A DNA stretch of 64,000 nucleotides from Stereocaulon alpinum (taxonomy: Eukaryota > Ascomycota > Lecanoromycetes > Lecanorales > Stereocaulaceae). The DNA lies in the NCBI GenBank assembly GCA_018257865.1, contig JAEUBA010000003.1, positions 558,001 to 622,000 of the forward strand. The letters are read 5' to 3'. This document shows positions 21,261 to 31,726 of the stretch, in pieces (the stretch's first letter is position 1; the number at the start of each line of letters is the position of its first letter). Position numbers and translations under genes: made by a program. The notes beneath the pieces were generated by a model. It was not told the origin of the DNA and made no database searches. It worked only from the letters and a program-made list of their open reading frames with translations.

Positions 21261-21878
21261 TCAGAAATCCACCCCATTGACCCGACAGAGCAACATCCCC
21301 CCAATCTTCCGCTCCACGCACTCCCTAACCTCCATCATCCCCCGATCCGTACTCAAAAACAACGCCTCTCCAATCCCCGTCAACCCATGAACATACCCCC
21401 TCTTCTGCCCCCTCACAATTCCCTCCAAATCATCCACCCGCATCCATATCCGTCGCGTAGGCTTAGAAACCAATTTAATCTTCTCCAGCACAGGCCGATT
21501 ATTATAGTATTTCAACCCAACCCACAGCCTCCGACTACTAATATTCTCCCGCGTAATCGGCTCCTCTTGCGCCCTCTCCACTTGCCCCTCTCCCCTGCCT
21601 TCTCGCGAAGATTGGTTGGTGCTAGCACTCCAAGCCACATGCCCACTCATCTCCATCTCCCTCTTCGCTTCGGGGTTCCCACTCAGTAATGGCGCCAGCG
21701 CGCTTGGGGGAGGCGGCGTGGGTCCGCCTATGCTGACTGTGTTTACGTAGCCTTGCTTTTGGAGCTGCAGGAGGAGGTTGTGTAGTTGGGTTGTGCTGGG
21801 GAGGGAGGTTATGCCTAGGCGGGCTTTGGAGGCGTTTTGGAGGTGCGAGCAGGCGTGGGCTAGGTTGACGAGGGACAT
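21261..21878 (-). CDS. MRPS8: Mitochondrial small-subunit ribosomal protein uS8m
   Basis: Single exon, 205 aa. It starts MSLVNLAHACSHLQNASKAR, the typical fungal uS8m start, followed by the peptide GGPTPPPP at 51-58. The C-terminal domain contains SRRLWVGLKYYNNRPVL, SKPTRRIWM and the uS8 signature LSTDRGMMEVRECVERKIGGMLLC. An insertion of about 40 charged residues (around 61-105, Glu/Arg/Ser-rich) separates the two uS8 subdomains. This makes the protein longer than yeast Mrps8 (155 aa); length differences in this loop are plausible for mitochondrial ribosomal proteins. It binds the small rRNA in the mitochondrial 37S subunit. The import signal is the basic N-terminus, with no obvious cleavable presequence. 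The start gives the conserved N-terminus exactly. Confidence 0.93.
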   Translation of the reverse strand: MSLVNLAHACSHLQNASKARLGITSLPSTTQLHNLLLQLQKQGYVNTVSIGGPTPPPPSALAPLLSGNPEAKREMEMSGHVAWSASTNQSSREGRGEGQVERAQEEPITRENISSRRLWVGLKYYNNRPVLEKIKLVSKPTRRIWMRVDDLEGIVRGQKRGYVHGLTGIGEALFLSTDRGMMEVRECVERKIGGMLLCRVNGVDF

Positions 21879-22934
21879 CGCGTGGTTTGATTGGGCGCCC
21901 GTAGGCTGTGTGAGGGTGGTCTAGGGAGGAGGGGTTGTGCGCAGCTAGAAGGTGTTGTAAGAAGGTCCTCTGTTTTGAGGGTCTTTGGTTTAGATGCGGG
22001 TTGTAAGGTGCCTTGATCGTTGACCCTTGATTTATGGTCAGGGAATTGCGGAGGCCAGAGCTAGGAGCCTGAATAGGCTCCAAAAGGTATTGTTCTAGGA
22101 GACGGGAGAGGATTCAATGGTTGCTTGGAGTTCGATTTGAACGATTGCTGCGGCATCAAGTAGAAATGGCTTGGCGGAAGGCTACTTTTTCAGCCTTAGA
22201 ACTAGTGCATGTGGCGTCTCTAGGGTGAAGTCGTCGATGTGGCTGCTCCTACTTCTTTAGGGTATGCTAGACTAAAATAAGGATATTAGGAGTACGGTGG
22301 ATTAAGCCCCAGCCATCAGGTAAAGAGATGCTGAACCCAAATTAATATGGAAAGCCCGCTCTAACGGACCTAGAGGCCAACTAGCTCCCTAGACTTTCTA
22401 TCTATCACTCGCCACTTTTCCTCTCATATCCAATCTTCTTACTAAGGAGGATGTCCTATGGGCTTGGGCCTATGCTCCTGTATACGCGTAATAGAATCTA
22501 GGAAATTATTGCCAGGGATGAGCTCTTAGGGTGAGAGCGTGGTCAGGCAGAGGTCCATAGGGACATATATCTGGGGTAATAAGTGAAACGGGTTTTGTTG
22601 GAATACCTCTTGCCCATGCCAAAGGTGTAGGAACAGCATGAACAGCGTTGGCTACAAAGTATTATCTTGAAGCTGGAATATTGTGGTGAGGACTATTTAT
22701 TCTATTCTATATACACATCTCTCATACGAACGAGCAAATGACTTTACTGGGGATGGTTCCTGAAGTGCAAGAAGGATTCTGCGCTAACTAATCAGGACTA
22801 GGTATAGGGTAATGGAAAGCTTGGCGTTTAGTGGCGCGTTTTAATGTAAGTTAACTTAGGCCTTAGCATCTTACATCTGCCCATTACAACACCCTTACGA
22901 CTCACCACTCCTCTTTCCTGCACCTAAATGCAAA
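21879..22934. other. Stop-riddled intergenic region, possibly an old repeat
   Basis: The first about 200 bases upstream of uS8m are GC-rich. From about 22140 the sequence becomes AT-richer and full of stops. Short frame fragments near 22480-22700 look vaguely transposase-like, but I cannot assign them to a family. No intact gene is seen. Confidence 0.4.
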
Positions 22935-24278
22935 ATGATTGTAACACGTCAATCACCTGTCAAAGTTTCGCTTCGACAACCAATATATATATCTATATCG
23001 AGCGTCCACCATTTTACCACACAAACCCCTGGATTTGGGAGCCGGCATACCCATGACAGAGCTCCATTCTGCCTGTGGGACTACGAGTCTAAAACTTTTC
23101 GGGAGCCCCTTGCGTGTGAGCTGGATTGGATTTTTAGTGAATATCGAGCGAGAGCTATCACTGTCGATCTACCTGACATAATCATCAGAACCGACTCACC
23201 ACCAAAAGAAATACCTCTCACCTTAGGCGCTGCACTTGTCCGCTTCGTGCCAGAAGACATGGTCCTACCCAATATACCTTTAGGTGCTTTAAGCCTTACC
23301 CAAACAAAGAAAGAAATGACTTACTCTCTTTGCATTTACCATTGTACTCGATACCAAGCCAGCAGCAGTGTCACGAGATTATAAGATTACTTGAGTTAGA
23401 AGTCGTCATTCGAGCCATTCATTTTCTACCGCCCCAAATCATTGTCGAGCTGGACAACAATAGTGGAAGGAAGTATGACAGGCGCTCACTTCCATCGAGA
23501 GCCGGTGGTATAAATATACAATACCATGAAGCCGACGAGAAGTTTTGGAAAGGCTCATCACAGATGGCATATGAGAGGCTTATTACGCCAACGGCCAATA
23601 TTGTTGACAGTTCAGACTATCTGTTCAATAACCCTTACGAAATTTCGGCTGGAGTGTGTTTAGCTTCATCTTTCGTAATGGAAGCGAATTTACCTACGTC
23701 AAGGTGGTTGAGTACATCAGCGGGTCTCTTCATGCAAAAAGGGAATAGGCGGTATATAAATATTTCAAATCATGGTTTCCCGGACTCACCGGAAGTGTAT
23801 CACCCATCGCCAACTGGTCGCCGAATCGGCCAGATCACAGATCGCTTTCCAGTGTGGGACTTAGCCTTTGTCCAACTGGACCCTTCGATATCCTTCTCAA
23901 ACGAACACTACTTTGCAGCTCCGAGACCTTCGCGTTTGATAATTGTGGAAGAAATACGGGTTGGGGATTGGTTTGAAGTGGATGGTTTTTTCTACGGGAA
24001 GAGTGGATTTATGCGCACGTGGAAGATCCTACTACAGACCGGATGTGCCAGAGGGCATTCAACCCATTCCCATCCAATATCAGGACTGGAATATCGAAAC
24101 TGCGTACTCACTTTTCGGAACGACCGGGGCTCCAATCAAAGAAGGCATATGTGGTGCACCGGTAGTAGACCACATGGGGCGAGTCGCGGGAATGTTCAGA
24201 CGGGCGGATCAGTCAGGCATGTGGGCACATACAGCAGGGTTAGATTTCTTCGTAAACTCTGGCTGGAGTCTGATATAA
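22935..24278 (+). pseudogene. Broken trypsin-like (His-Asp-Cys) peptidase-fold gene
   Basis: Three consecutive frames together make one protein: 22935 to about 23320, about 23321 to 23985, and about 23986 to 24278. The middle and last parts show a chymotrypsin-fold pattern: NHGF (codon His near 23770), WDLAFVQLD (Asp at 23858-23860) and GICGAPVVD (Cys at 24150-24152), followed by GRVAG. This is the order His-Asp-Cys with GxCGxP at the nucleophile. The second break lies in a T6 run, where one T too many shifts the frame; the first break is near 23315-23321. No GT-AG intron explains either. It is therefore a recent pseudogene, or intact with two sequencing errors. The role is unknown. I recall similar domains in uncharacterised fungal proteins, sometimes with ankyrin repeats. 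Confidence 0.6.
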
Positions 24279-24315
24279 GCCAATAGAGGAGCGGAAGGAG
24301 GGGATATCTTGCTGA

Positions 24316-25577
24316 CATAGATTAGTCTTATGCCAAAAGCTTTCAGAGAGAATTGAGTTGGTTCGTTATGCCGTTGAGAACTGGATTGCTCATGCACAGA
24401 TTGTCAAACAGGACAACGTAGTTCAAGACCATCTCGTTGCGCTCCTTCAACAAACATCTAACGTTGTACTCGGAGGGCATGAATGCAACCAGAACATTTA
24501 TTCTTTAGTTGCGCCTACTACGATTAGATTCGCATCCCTCCCAGGACTGGCTTTGATACACATTGCATCGAGTTTCGGTCTATTGAGTGTCGTTAGCTGC
24601 ATTCTTGATCGAGACACCCGAAATACCGAGATTGACGCAAGAGATGACGAAGGGGAAATACCTCTTCACCACGCCGCTGGGGCTGGCCATGAAGCTATAG
24701 TACGACAATTCCTCAAAAACAAAGCTGAGAAGAATGCCAAGAATATGCACGACCCGCACGCCTATGCACGTTGCCGCCAAGAGAGGCCACGAGGGCGTAA
24801 TACACCTTCTATACGAAGCAAGGGCCGCAGTAGACCTTAAGAAGTTATGACGGTCAGACGCTTCTCTTCCGAGCCGCTTATTGGGGCCACGCAGACGCAG
24901 TGAAACTCCGACTCAACTGGGGGGCTGAAGCGAATACTGTGGATGACGATGGCGAGACCCCTTTGTCCCCCCCTATATCTGAAGGATTTGCAGCCATAGT
25001 AGGAGTCCTGCTTGAAAACAGTGCTCAAGTCAACATCACATCTACAGGCGGTGATACACCTATATCATTTGCTGTCAATAAAGGGCACGAGTCTATCGTA
25101 AGACTTCTACTTGAACATGGAGCCAATCCAGAATACCTTCATGATAATGGTATCACACCCCTACACTTCGCGGCTTATAAAGGCCGCAAAATCATACTGG
25201 AGCTCCTACTCAACTGGGGGTCCAAAGCAGATACTGTGGATGACACTAACGAGACACCTCTATTCCCCGCCGTACGTAGAGGGTCTGAAACAACAGTGAA
25301 ACTCCTGCTCAAGAAGGGTGCTCCAGTAGACACCAAGGGCAAAGAGGGCCGGACACCCATATCATAGGCTGTTGGAGGAGGGCGTGAGTCTACAGAAAAA
25401 CTCCTCTCTGAGCATGGAGCCCCTCCAGACTCCATTACTAACGACGACATATCCTCTGCCAACGACAACGGCTTGCATGACGTTCTGAGAGTCATAAGAT
25501 GCGCGAAACAAGCAAAACGATTTTCATCTGGGAATCAAACGCCCCATAAACCCAATGAAAACAGTGATACGAGGTAA
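24316..25577 (+). pseudogene. Broken ankyrin-repeat gene, possible NLR-type C-terminus
   Basis: The reading starts with LVRYAVENWIAHA, a helix typical of the region just before the repeats in fungal NACHT-ankyrin proteins. About seven ankyrin units follow, such as GEIPLHHAAGAGHEAIVRQFL, GDTPISFAVNKGHESIVRLLLEHGA and GITPLHFAAYKGRKIILELLL. The frame shifts near 24765 and again near 24842 (KNYDGQTLLFRAAYWGHADAVKL is split over frames). An in-frame TAG at 25365-25367 interrupts the last repeats, which continue to a stop at 25575-25577. No NACHT or other ATPase domain is present upstream, so this is a truncated, decayed 3' part. The peptidase-like relic just before it is in the same direction and could be part of the same former gene, though a stop after GWSLI (24276-24278) argues for two genes. 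Confidence 0.65.
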
Positions 25578-26234
25578 AGGAAAAGAAAAACGGATAGATT
25601 TGAAAGCCTACTAGTATGCAAAATGGCCGCCATTTCTCTACCTACCGCAAAGCCAGGACGGACCAGGAAACCTGAAACCAACAATCAAATCATCAAGTAT
25701 AGTTTCGTTCCCAATGAATCACCGAAGAGTAAGCCCCTTCGGTAGGGCGATAAGGAGGATCGTTGTTATATAAGATACAACAGGGTTACCACTTCCGTCC
25801 GTACGATCTCGGAGTCGTGGGACAGGGAAGTGAATGCGACCCTGCTTAGGTAAACGATCTTGAGCTTTCATGTTGTTTCCATGAGGGCGGCGGTCATTTA
25901 GCGCCTTGGCAAGCGGCCCTGTTCGAGCCTTGCAGAAGATCATCGCACTCCATCACTTTGAATGCCTCACATCTCAGGCATCTCCATCATCCCTGCATCT
26001 TATATAAATTCCATTTGCAAATTACAAATGAGCTTCATTCAATCTAATGAGTGGATAGCTAGGGCTATGAGATGGGAAGGTGATCCATGCAGATTCCTGA
26101 ACGCCTCCACATTACACCAGTCATGCAATTCCGTTTTAACAAAACAATAGCCAGCAGCGGCATAGCAAGTGTTTAGAAATGAGAGAAGATGCATGCAAAA
26201 GTCAGTAGCCCTCCACACGCCCTGTTGGCACATT
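25578..26234. other. Convergent intergenic region
   Basis: Between the ankyrin relic and the 3' end of the coiled-coil gene. No supported gene is seen. Confidence 0.5.
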
Positions 26235-28391
26235 TCACACATCATCAGCCATAATCATGTCCTCGTCTTCATCCTCTTCATGAATCACAACAGCACTGTC
26301 CCTATTACGCCTTTTGCCCTTTCCGCGTCTTACTTCGACATAACCCTCGACGTCCTTGAAGCGGCACGCACTAACTGGAGTGAGAAGCCCTTTGTGCTCC
26401 GTCACCTCTGCTCCTCGTCGCTGGGAATCGCTGACATGAGCTGTCTTAATGTCTTCCGATTTCCCGACAGCACTTGCAAGTTCAGCTTGCACGGCTTTGA
26501 CAGCTCGTAAGCCGGCGTCTCGCTCTTCTTGCAGCTTCCTCAACAGGATTTGTTGGTTTTGCTCAGCGTTTGCAAGCTTGCCGTTCGATTCCGACAGATC
26601 CGAGGACAATTGACCGATACGCACATTCAGTCCGCCGACTTCACGCTCACGGCCGAGGCGTTCTTCCTCAAATATCCTCTCGGTTTCGCGAATGATTTGC
26701 TGCTTCTCATTCAGGGCGGTCTTAAGCTCTTGTTCTTGGACCTTGAGCTGCTTGATCCTCTCTTTCTGCCCCTCAACCTCTTGTTCTTGGACCTTGAGCT
26801 GCTTGATCCTCTCTTTCTGCTCTTCGACCTCTTGCTCCGCTTCTCGTCTACCAAGTGTCTCTGCGGCGACGTGGCATTCCAGATCCGCAACAGCTTCGTC
26901 CATCTCGGCTTGTAGATTTGACATCGCCGTGTTGTGGTCAGCTTCCATTTGCGTGATGAGTACCTCGAGCTTTCCAACTTCCACTCTGTAAGTGCCAAGC
27001 GCATCTTGAAGTTTGGAGATCGATCGATCTTTCTCGTCAACGTTCTTCTCTAGCTCACTGACTTTCGTAGTTGCCGCTTGAACGCTCATCTCAAGCGCTT
27101 GCACCCTCGCTTGGTTACTGTCAGCGCGTGCCTTCTCATTGGAGGTACGCGTGCTTGTGCCCTCAGCATATTTCCTCGCACGTTCCAGTTGCTCGAGTAC
27201 TGCATTGAACTGGTTTCGAAGATTTGTTTCTTGTGTTTGGGTCCTTGCTAACGCATCCCCTGCCACGAGAGTCTGAGCTTTCAAGGTTTCCATGCGTTGG
27301 AACATGATGTCAAACAATGGCTTGGGATCTTCTGGGACGAGACCAAGGGCAATCTCTCCAGGGAACAGATACTCGAGACACAATCTAGCAGCGCGAAATG
27401 TCTCTGCGTGCGGCGATGGCAGAGAAGCTTGAGTTGCTGCTTCGTTAACTGAGCTGGAAGCTTGAACTAGCTCAACGTCTCGAAGGACTCCATTTGAGTC
27501 CGAGTCGGGTGCGAGAAGAACACCATCACTACCCTCATCGACGTATATCTCAATTCCTGGAGTCAGAGGTCCATGGATGTCAGCACCACCCGAGGTGGGC
27601 GTATCGCTGCCGTCATCATCGACAAAGACTTCGATATTAGGCCTTCGAAACTCCTGAGTCTCAAAAACACTCGGTCTTGGTTCTGCGGTCGTCGATCGTT
27701 CGCGCTTCAGCTGATCTAGCTCCTGCTCAAGTTGCTGGATTCGCTCTGTATCAGGCTCGTTCCCCTCCGCGCCATCGCTGAGTTCTTTCCCTGATTCCTT
27801 GGCCAACACCAACTGCTCTTTAAGGTCTTTGATCTCCTGTCTCAATTGTGTTTCTGATCTCCTTTCGGCATCAATATAACTTATCTCCTCGCTTAGATGG
27901 TCCTTCAACTTCCTCTCTAGTCGCGACGTCACCCGCGTGCCAAGTACCTTACGTAGCGGTGCAAACTGAATGTCACCACATAGTGGCACGGGAGACGGTG
28001 ACAACGAAGGAGATGGAAGAGACATGGAGAGTTGACTAGGGAGCGAATGAGCTCTAGGGGTCTTGGCTGCCCGTCGAGGTCTTGAAGGTGGAGGCCTTGT
28101 GGGTGAAGTATCCCTATCACGCGGCTCGAAGGATGCCTGACCCAAGCTCGGAGTCAGTCCTGTGGATGAAGATGCTGCGAAGATCTCCAGACCAGGATCT
28201 GAAAATCGTACACGCTTCTTGGTGTTGTTAGGTGTCTTTAGGGTTTGTCGAGGGTATTCGTCCGTCTGCTGCACGTTGGCCGTGCTTATAGGATCCACCA
28301 GACCAGTGCTGATTCGTCTCTTACGACGAACAGCTAGAGGCCTATCATCTGTCAAGTCAACTTCTTCGTGAGGAAGCGTATTGTCAGCCAT
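26235..28391 (-). CDS. Long coiled-coil protein, 718 aa
   Basis: Single exon. The ATG at 28391 (MADNTLPHEEVDLTDDRPL) is preferred over an in-frame Met 30 codons upstream, whose hydrophobic-aromatic lead looks like UTR. The N-terminal about 150 residues are disordered and basic (RRKRRIS, SRPRRAAKTPR), with Ser/Pro-rich stretches and likely nuclear signals. From about 170 to 640 the protein is almost wholly heptad-like, rich in Glu, Gln, Lys and Leu, with breaks around an Asp-rich spacer (VFVDDDGSDTP, IYVDEGSDG). The coil contains a perfect-frame 17-residue duplication (VQEQEVE-QKERIKQLK). The end is basic then acidic (RRGKGKRRNRDS, HEEDEDEDMIMADD). I do not recognise a named family. A nuclear structural or chromosome-associated coiled coil is the likeliest role, as inference. 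Confidence 0.8.
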   Translation of the reverse strand: MADNTLPHEEVDLTDDRPLAVRRKRRISTGLVDPISTANVQQTDEYPRQTLKTPNNTKKRVRFSDPGLEIFAASSSTGLTPSLGQASFEPRDRDTSPTRPPPSRPRRAAKTPRAHSLPSQLSMSLPSPSLSPSPVPLCGDIQFAPLRKVLGTRVTSRLERKLKDHLSEEISYIDAERRSETQLRQEIKDLKEQLVLAKESGKELSDGAEGNEPDTERIQQLEQELDQLKRERSTTAEPRPSVFETQEFRRPNIEVFVDDDGSDTPTSGGADIHGPLTPGIEIYVDEGSDGVLLAPDSDSNGVLRDVELVQASSSVNEAATQASLPSPHAETFRAARLCLEYLFPGEIALGLVPEDPKPLFDIMFQRMETLKAQTLVAGDALARTQTQETNLRNQFNAVLEQLERARKYAEGTSTRTSNEKARADSNQARVQALEMSVQAATTKVSELEKNVDEKDRSISKLQDALGTYRVEVGKLEVLITQMEADHNTAMSNLQAEMDEAVADLECHVAAETLGRREAEQEVEEQKERIKQLKVQEQEVEGQKERIKQLKVQEQELKTALNEKQQIIRETERIFEEERLGREREVGGLNVRIGQLSSDLSESNGKLANAEQNQQILLRKLQEERDAGLRAVKAVQAELASAVGKSEDIKTAHVSDSQRRGAEVTEHKGLLTPVSACRFKDVEGYVEVRRGKGKRRNRDSAVVIHEEDEDEDMIMADDV
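26730..26831 (-). repeat. 51-bp tandem duplication inside the coiled coil
   Basis: Two nearly identical 51-bp units (26730-26780 and 26781-26831) encode a repeated 17-residue coil segment. Because 51 bp is in frame but 17 residues are not a multiple of seven, the duplication shifts the heptad register by three. Confidence 0.9.
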
Positions 28392-29146
28392 TGTGGGGCG
28401 GCTATTGGGAATTGGTTGTGGAGATGTTGATAGAAGCAAGAAGGAGCGAGAATAGAAGGACGTAAAGCACAATTTAAACACAAAAACTGATCAGTAACAC
28501 GCTCAAAAGCTGTCATAAACAAAGTAAGTGTTGAATGCGAGCTTCGGGTTTTGTAGGCTACAGTCATACTCGAATGTTTGTAAACAAACCCTTAAAGCCC
28601 AAAGCCTTATAAGGCTGAGAAGAGACCGGCGCGTCGGAAATATCTTGGCGTTATGGAACGATTGGCTCTCATGACACAAGAGTGCAGATTGCAGCTAACT
28701 CTCTTTATCCTCAAGCCAAGCCATAGAGCCCATGTGCTGGCCTTGAGTACATGCTAAATTATGGGTGCACCCTAAGACATCCGTCTCTGTATACCGCTTG
28801 TCCAATTGAAGAAGGAGCGCTTGCCATCTCCCTCCCAGATTGCCGCCGATCGCGCAGATGCTAAAGCACTATCGTCTGTACCAAGCTTTGAGTGCCAAAC
28901 CACCTTCCTAGAATTGCATCCGGCCGCAAGGAAGTCGTCAGGTCTCCATGATGCTCCTTATACAGTCAGGAAGGTCGCACGAGCAAAAAAGAAACTTGAA
29001 CCCTGCGCAAGTCTTGGGGCATGAGCTGGACAATGCACTAGCAGGCGTTAGTGAAAGAAAGGCTCAAACCCTTCATAGTACCTCGTCATTGCCGGTTTCC
29101 GGATCAATTCTAGGAAGTTTGCATTGTGGCAGAACTTTATAAGAAG
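28392..29146. other. Divergent intergenic region
   Basis: Upstream regions of the coiled-coil gene (-) and the F-box gene (+). An open plus-strand frame at 28806-29024 has no motif and is not called. Confidence 0.5.
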
Positions 29147-30795
29147 ATGGAGGAACTCATCGGACGCCTCAGGTCAACTTCGACCTCCCTGTCATCGCTA
29201 CTCATTGACAATCATGGCGACGTTGCCACACAGTGCTTATCAACCACCAGTGCCCCTCTTATGAGTCCTCAAATGTCAAGTCTCGAAGCTCTACCCGCAG
29301 AAATTATCGCTCACATTCTTGCCTTCTTGACCGCCGTTGATCTTGCAGACTTGTCTCAAACCTCACACCTGCTTCGTTCCCACGCCCACAATGACCTACT
29401 GTGGATGCAGTTCGTCCGGGATGCTATACCCAACTACGATCAAGTCCCCTCTCCCTCGCCGGCTAAGTGCTGGAGAAGTGTATACGTCGCCCACCATCCC
29501 TACTGGTTTCTTGTTCGTCACAAAGTCTGGTTCGCTGATCTGCCCAATACCGGATCAATTATTGTTGCACGCTACAATCACCACTTAGGATGCATAGAAG
29601 GCTATCGGCTCATCGCTGAACATGGTGCCCACACCTTTGACATTTGGGAACACAATCCTGGAGTCATCATCCATACATTCAACCCTAAAGTTCGTCTATG
29701 GCTTGATGACCCTGTCATCAAGCTTGATTATACGGACTCTATGAATGGGAAGCGTCTTCAACATGAAATCAGCATGCCTACGAACTCAACGCACGGTGTC
29801 TGCTCGAATATATCCCTCTGCCAGCCAATACCAAAAGAATTACAACATCCTTCTATGGCATTGTGGCCGCCATCCATTATTCCTTCTCTGCAGCGTGTGC
29901 GCAATGAGAGCCAGAACAAATTTCGGGATGATGACCATAGACCTCGAACGTTGGACCGTATGAGTGATCGCACGTTCCGCATACGCAAATGGGTGGAATT
30001 CTCTAATCTAATGCAACCCATCGGCTCAATTAGAATGGGGGAGGATGTCATGACATACAGTACTCTGCTAGAAGAATCATACATGCCTACGAAAGATAAG
30101 CCTTATCAAGGTATATGGGTAGGCGACTATTCCGGTCATGGATGCGAGTTCCTACTGGTGCTGCAACGGGAGGTGACGATTAACACCACATTGTCTAGGC
30201 AGTCGTCTACCAGCTCTTTGCCATCGGGCATGACGATTGCAGAGATAGAAGAAGAAGCACAAGACGACAGTGAAGCAGGCTTCCATCAGATGTCTCAAGG
30301 AAGGACGATAGAACAAGTGTACGACGGTGATGAGCGAGACATACGCGAACTGGACGGCGTCACAGAAAATGCAGGGACGGCTGCAAGCAACGTTCAAGGC
30401 TCGCAAGGATCTTCTACGGGTCAAAGAGATAACTGGCGATTCGGCAGACTCGAAGCTATCAAACTGACGGGCGACATCAATGTGCCAAGAGGACAATACA
30501 CTTGGATTGCTGAAGATATTGGACATAGGGGCTTGTTACGCGTTGGCAGGGAGCAGATGTTTGCTGGAGCGAGGATGGTTAAAAGTTGGGGTCGGGTTGC
30601 TGGCAGAGGCTTCCGCCATGACAGATTCATACCTTCGCAACTGATCATGATTTCTTATGACACTCTTGCGCAGTATTGGGAGGTCTGTTTCATTACTGCG
30701 ATTTGCTTGAGTGCCTTTGCTGATCTTCTACGTAGGATTTTGGGCATATCTCGTTCTACAAGAGAGTCAACATTGACGACCATCTCAATGTTTGA
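29147..30795 (+). CDS. F-box protein, 531 aa
   Basis: Model: 29147..30682 and 30736..30795. The F-box is at about 46-90 (LEALPAEIIAHILAFLTAVDLADLSQTSHLLRSHAHNDLLWMQFV). It would bind Skp1 in an SCF ubiquitin ligase. The following region has Trp-rich strands (HPYWFLVRHKVWF, IWVGDYSGHGCEFLLVLQRE, RGQYTWIAEDIG) like the substrate-side domain of fungal F-box proteins that recur in several ascomycete lineages. A disordered acidic insert lies around 365-425. At the 3' end the raw frame runs on past 30682. Removing a 53-nt intron with a GCTGATC branch and GTAG acceptor gives DFGHISFYKRVNIDDHLN and a stop, a much better ending. The donor is GTCTGT, which is weak. The ATG at 29147 is the first in frame; a later Met before the F-box is also possible. 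Its substrate is unknown. Confidence 0.82.
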
Positions 30796-31726
30796 AGGAC
30801 CCTCTGAATGCACAGACTGACATTCAAAATCTGGTCTCATACGTGACACGCATGATGCGGATAAGTGAGGCGACAAAGACGCCGTTGTCGAGAGTACGCA
30901 CCTGGGGCTTCTACACAAAAGCCTGAATGAAAAGAGACAACTTTTGCACCATGCCCACACACATCCAATCGAGTTCCTAAGAAGGACCTACCATCTGTCG
31001 CGAAAGCGATGTACCAGTTTTTGTGAGGAGGCGCTCAGGTCTAAAGCAGTCACAGTTACGTAGTGGCATCAGCCACCTCATCGCTGCTCGTAGTCCTTTC
31101 CACAGAGTCGGACCGCCTCAATCCACAAGTACATATAGTAACACTATAATCTGGAATAACATGATGGAAGACTACAGTTCTCAGGTGGAAAGTGGCTTTC
31201 TGCTAGCGAGAGGATGCAAATGCCAGTGGCTACCAAGTGGTACCTGCATCTAGCCGCCGAACATGTGCGCGCCAGCTGAACCATTGATTTACCATAAAGA
31301 CAGTCCCACAATCGATACCATCTTCTCCACGTATTCTATCGACGAGGCATATGTATGCATGCTCGTAATCTTTGCGCTCGATTGTGTGTTGAACTTTGAA
31401 ATTTGATCGCTGTCGCTCTTTCCTCGAATCCTTTCCTCCTTCCTTCTGTTGCTTGCCGAACTTGCTGACCGTCAGCCCTACAAGCGCTTACTCGCCTGCC
31501 TTGCCTCCGAGGTTCCCTGTTTCCTCACTGCACATCCATATGCAAACCAGGAGTTCATGCCAATCGATCTTTCTTCATCGTTGGGACCACTTCTTGATCA
31601 TGAATTGACCACTTTCTACCCACTACTGGAGACAAAGCACTACCACCGCACCAACAACCCTAGAACTACCCACGCGGGAACTCTGGAACCTTTAGCTTCG
31701 GGGCGGAAACCCTCCCGGCCTCGAAG
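30796..31726. promoter_or_regulatory. Upstream region of the membrane-protein gene
   Basis: About 930 bases. From about 31400 it is pyrimidine-rich (TCTTTCCTCG and similar), as in many fungal promoters and leaders. A short plus-strand frame at 31449-31805 overlaps the first exon in a different frame and is a shadow. Confidence 0.5.
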
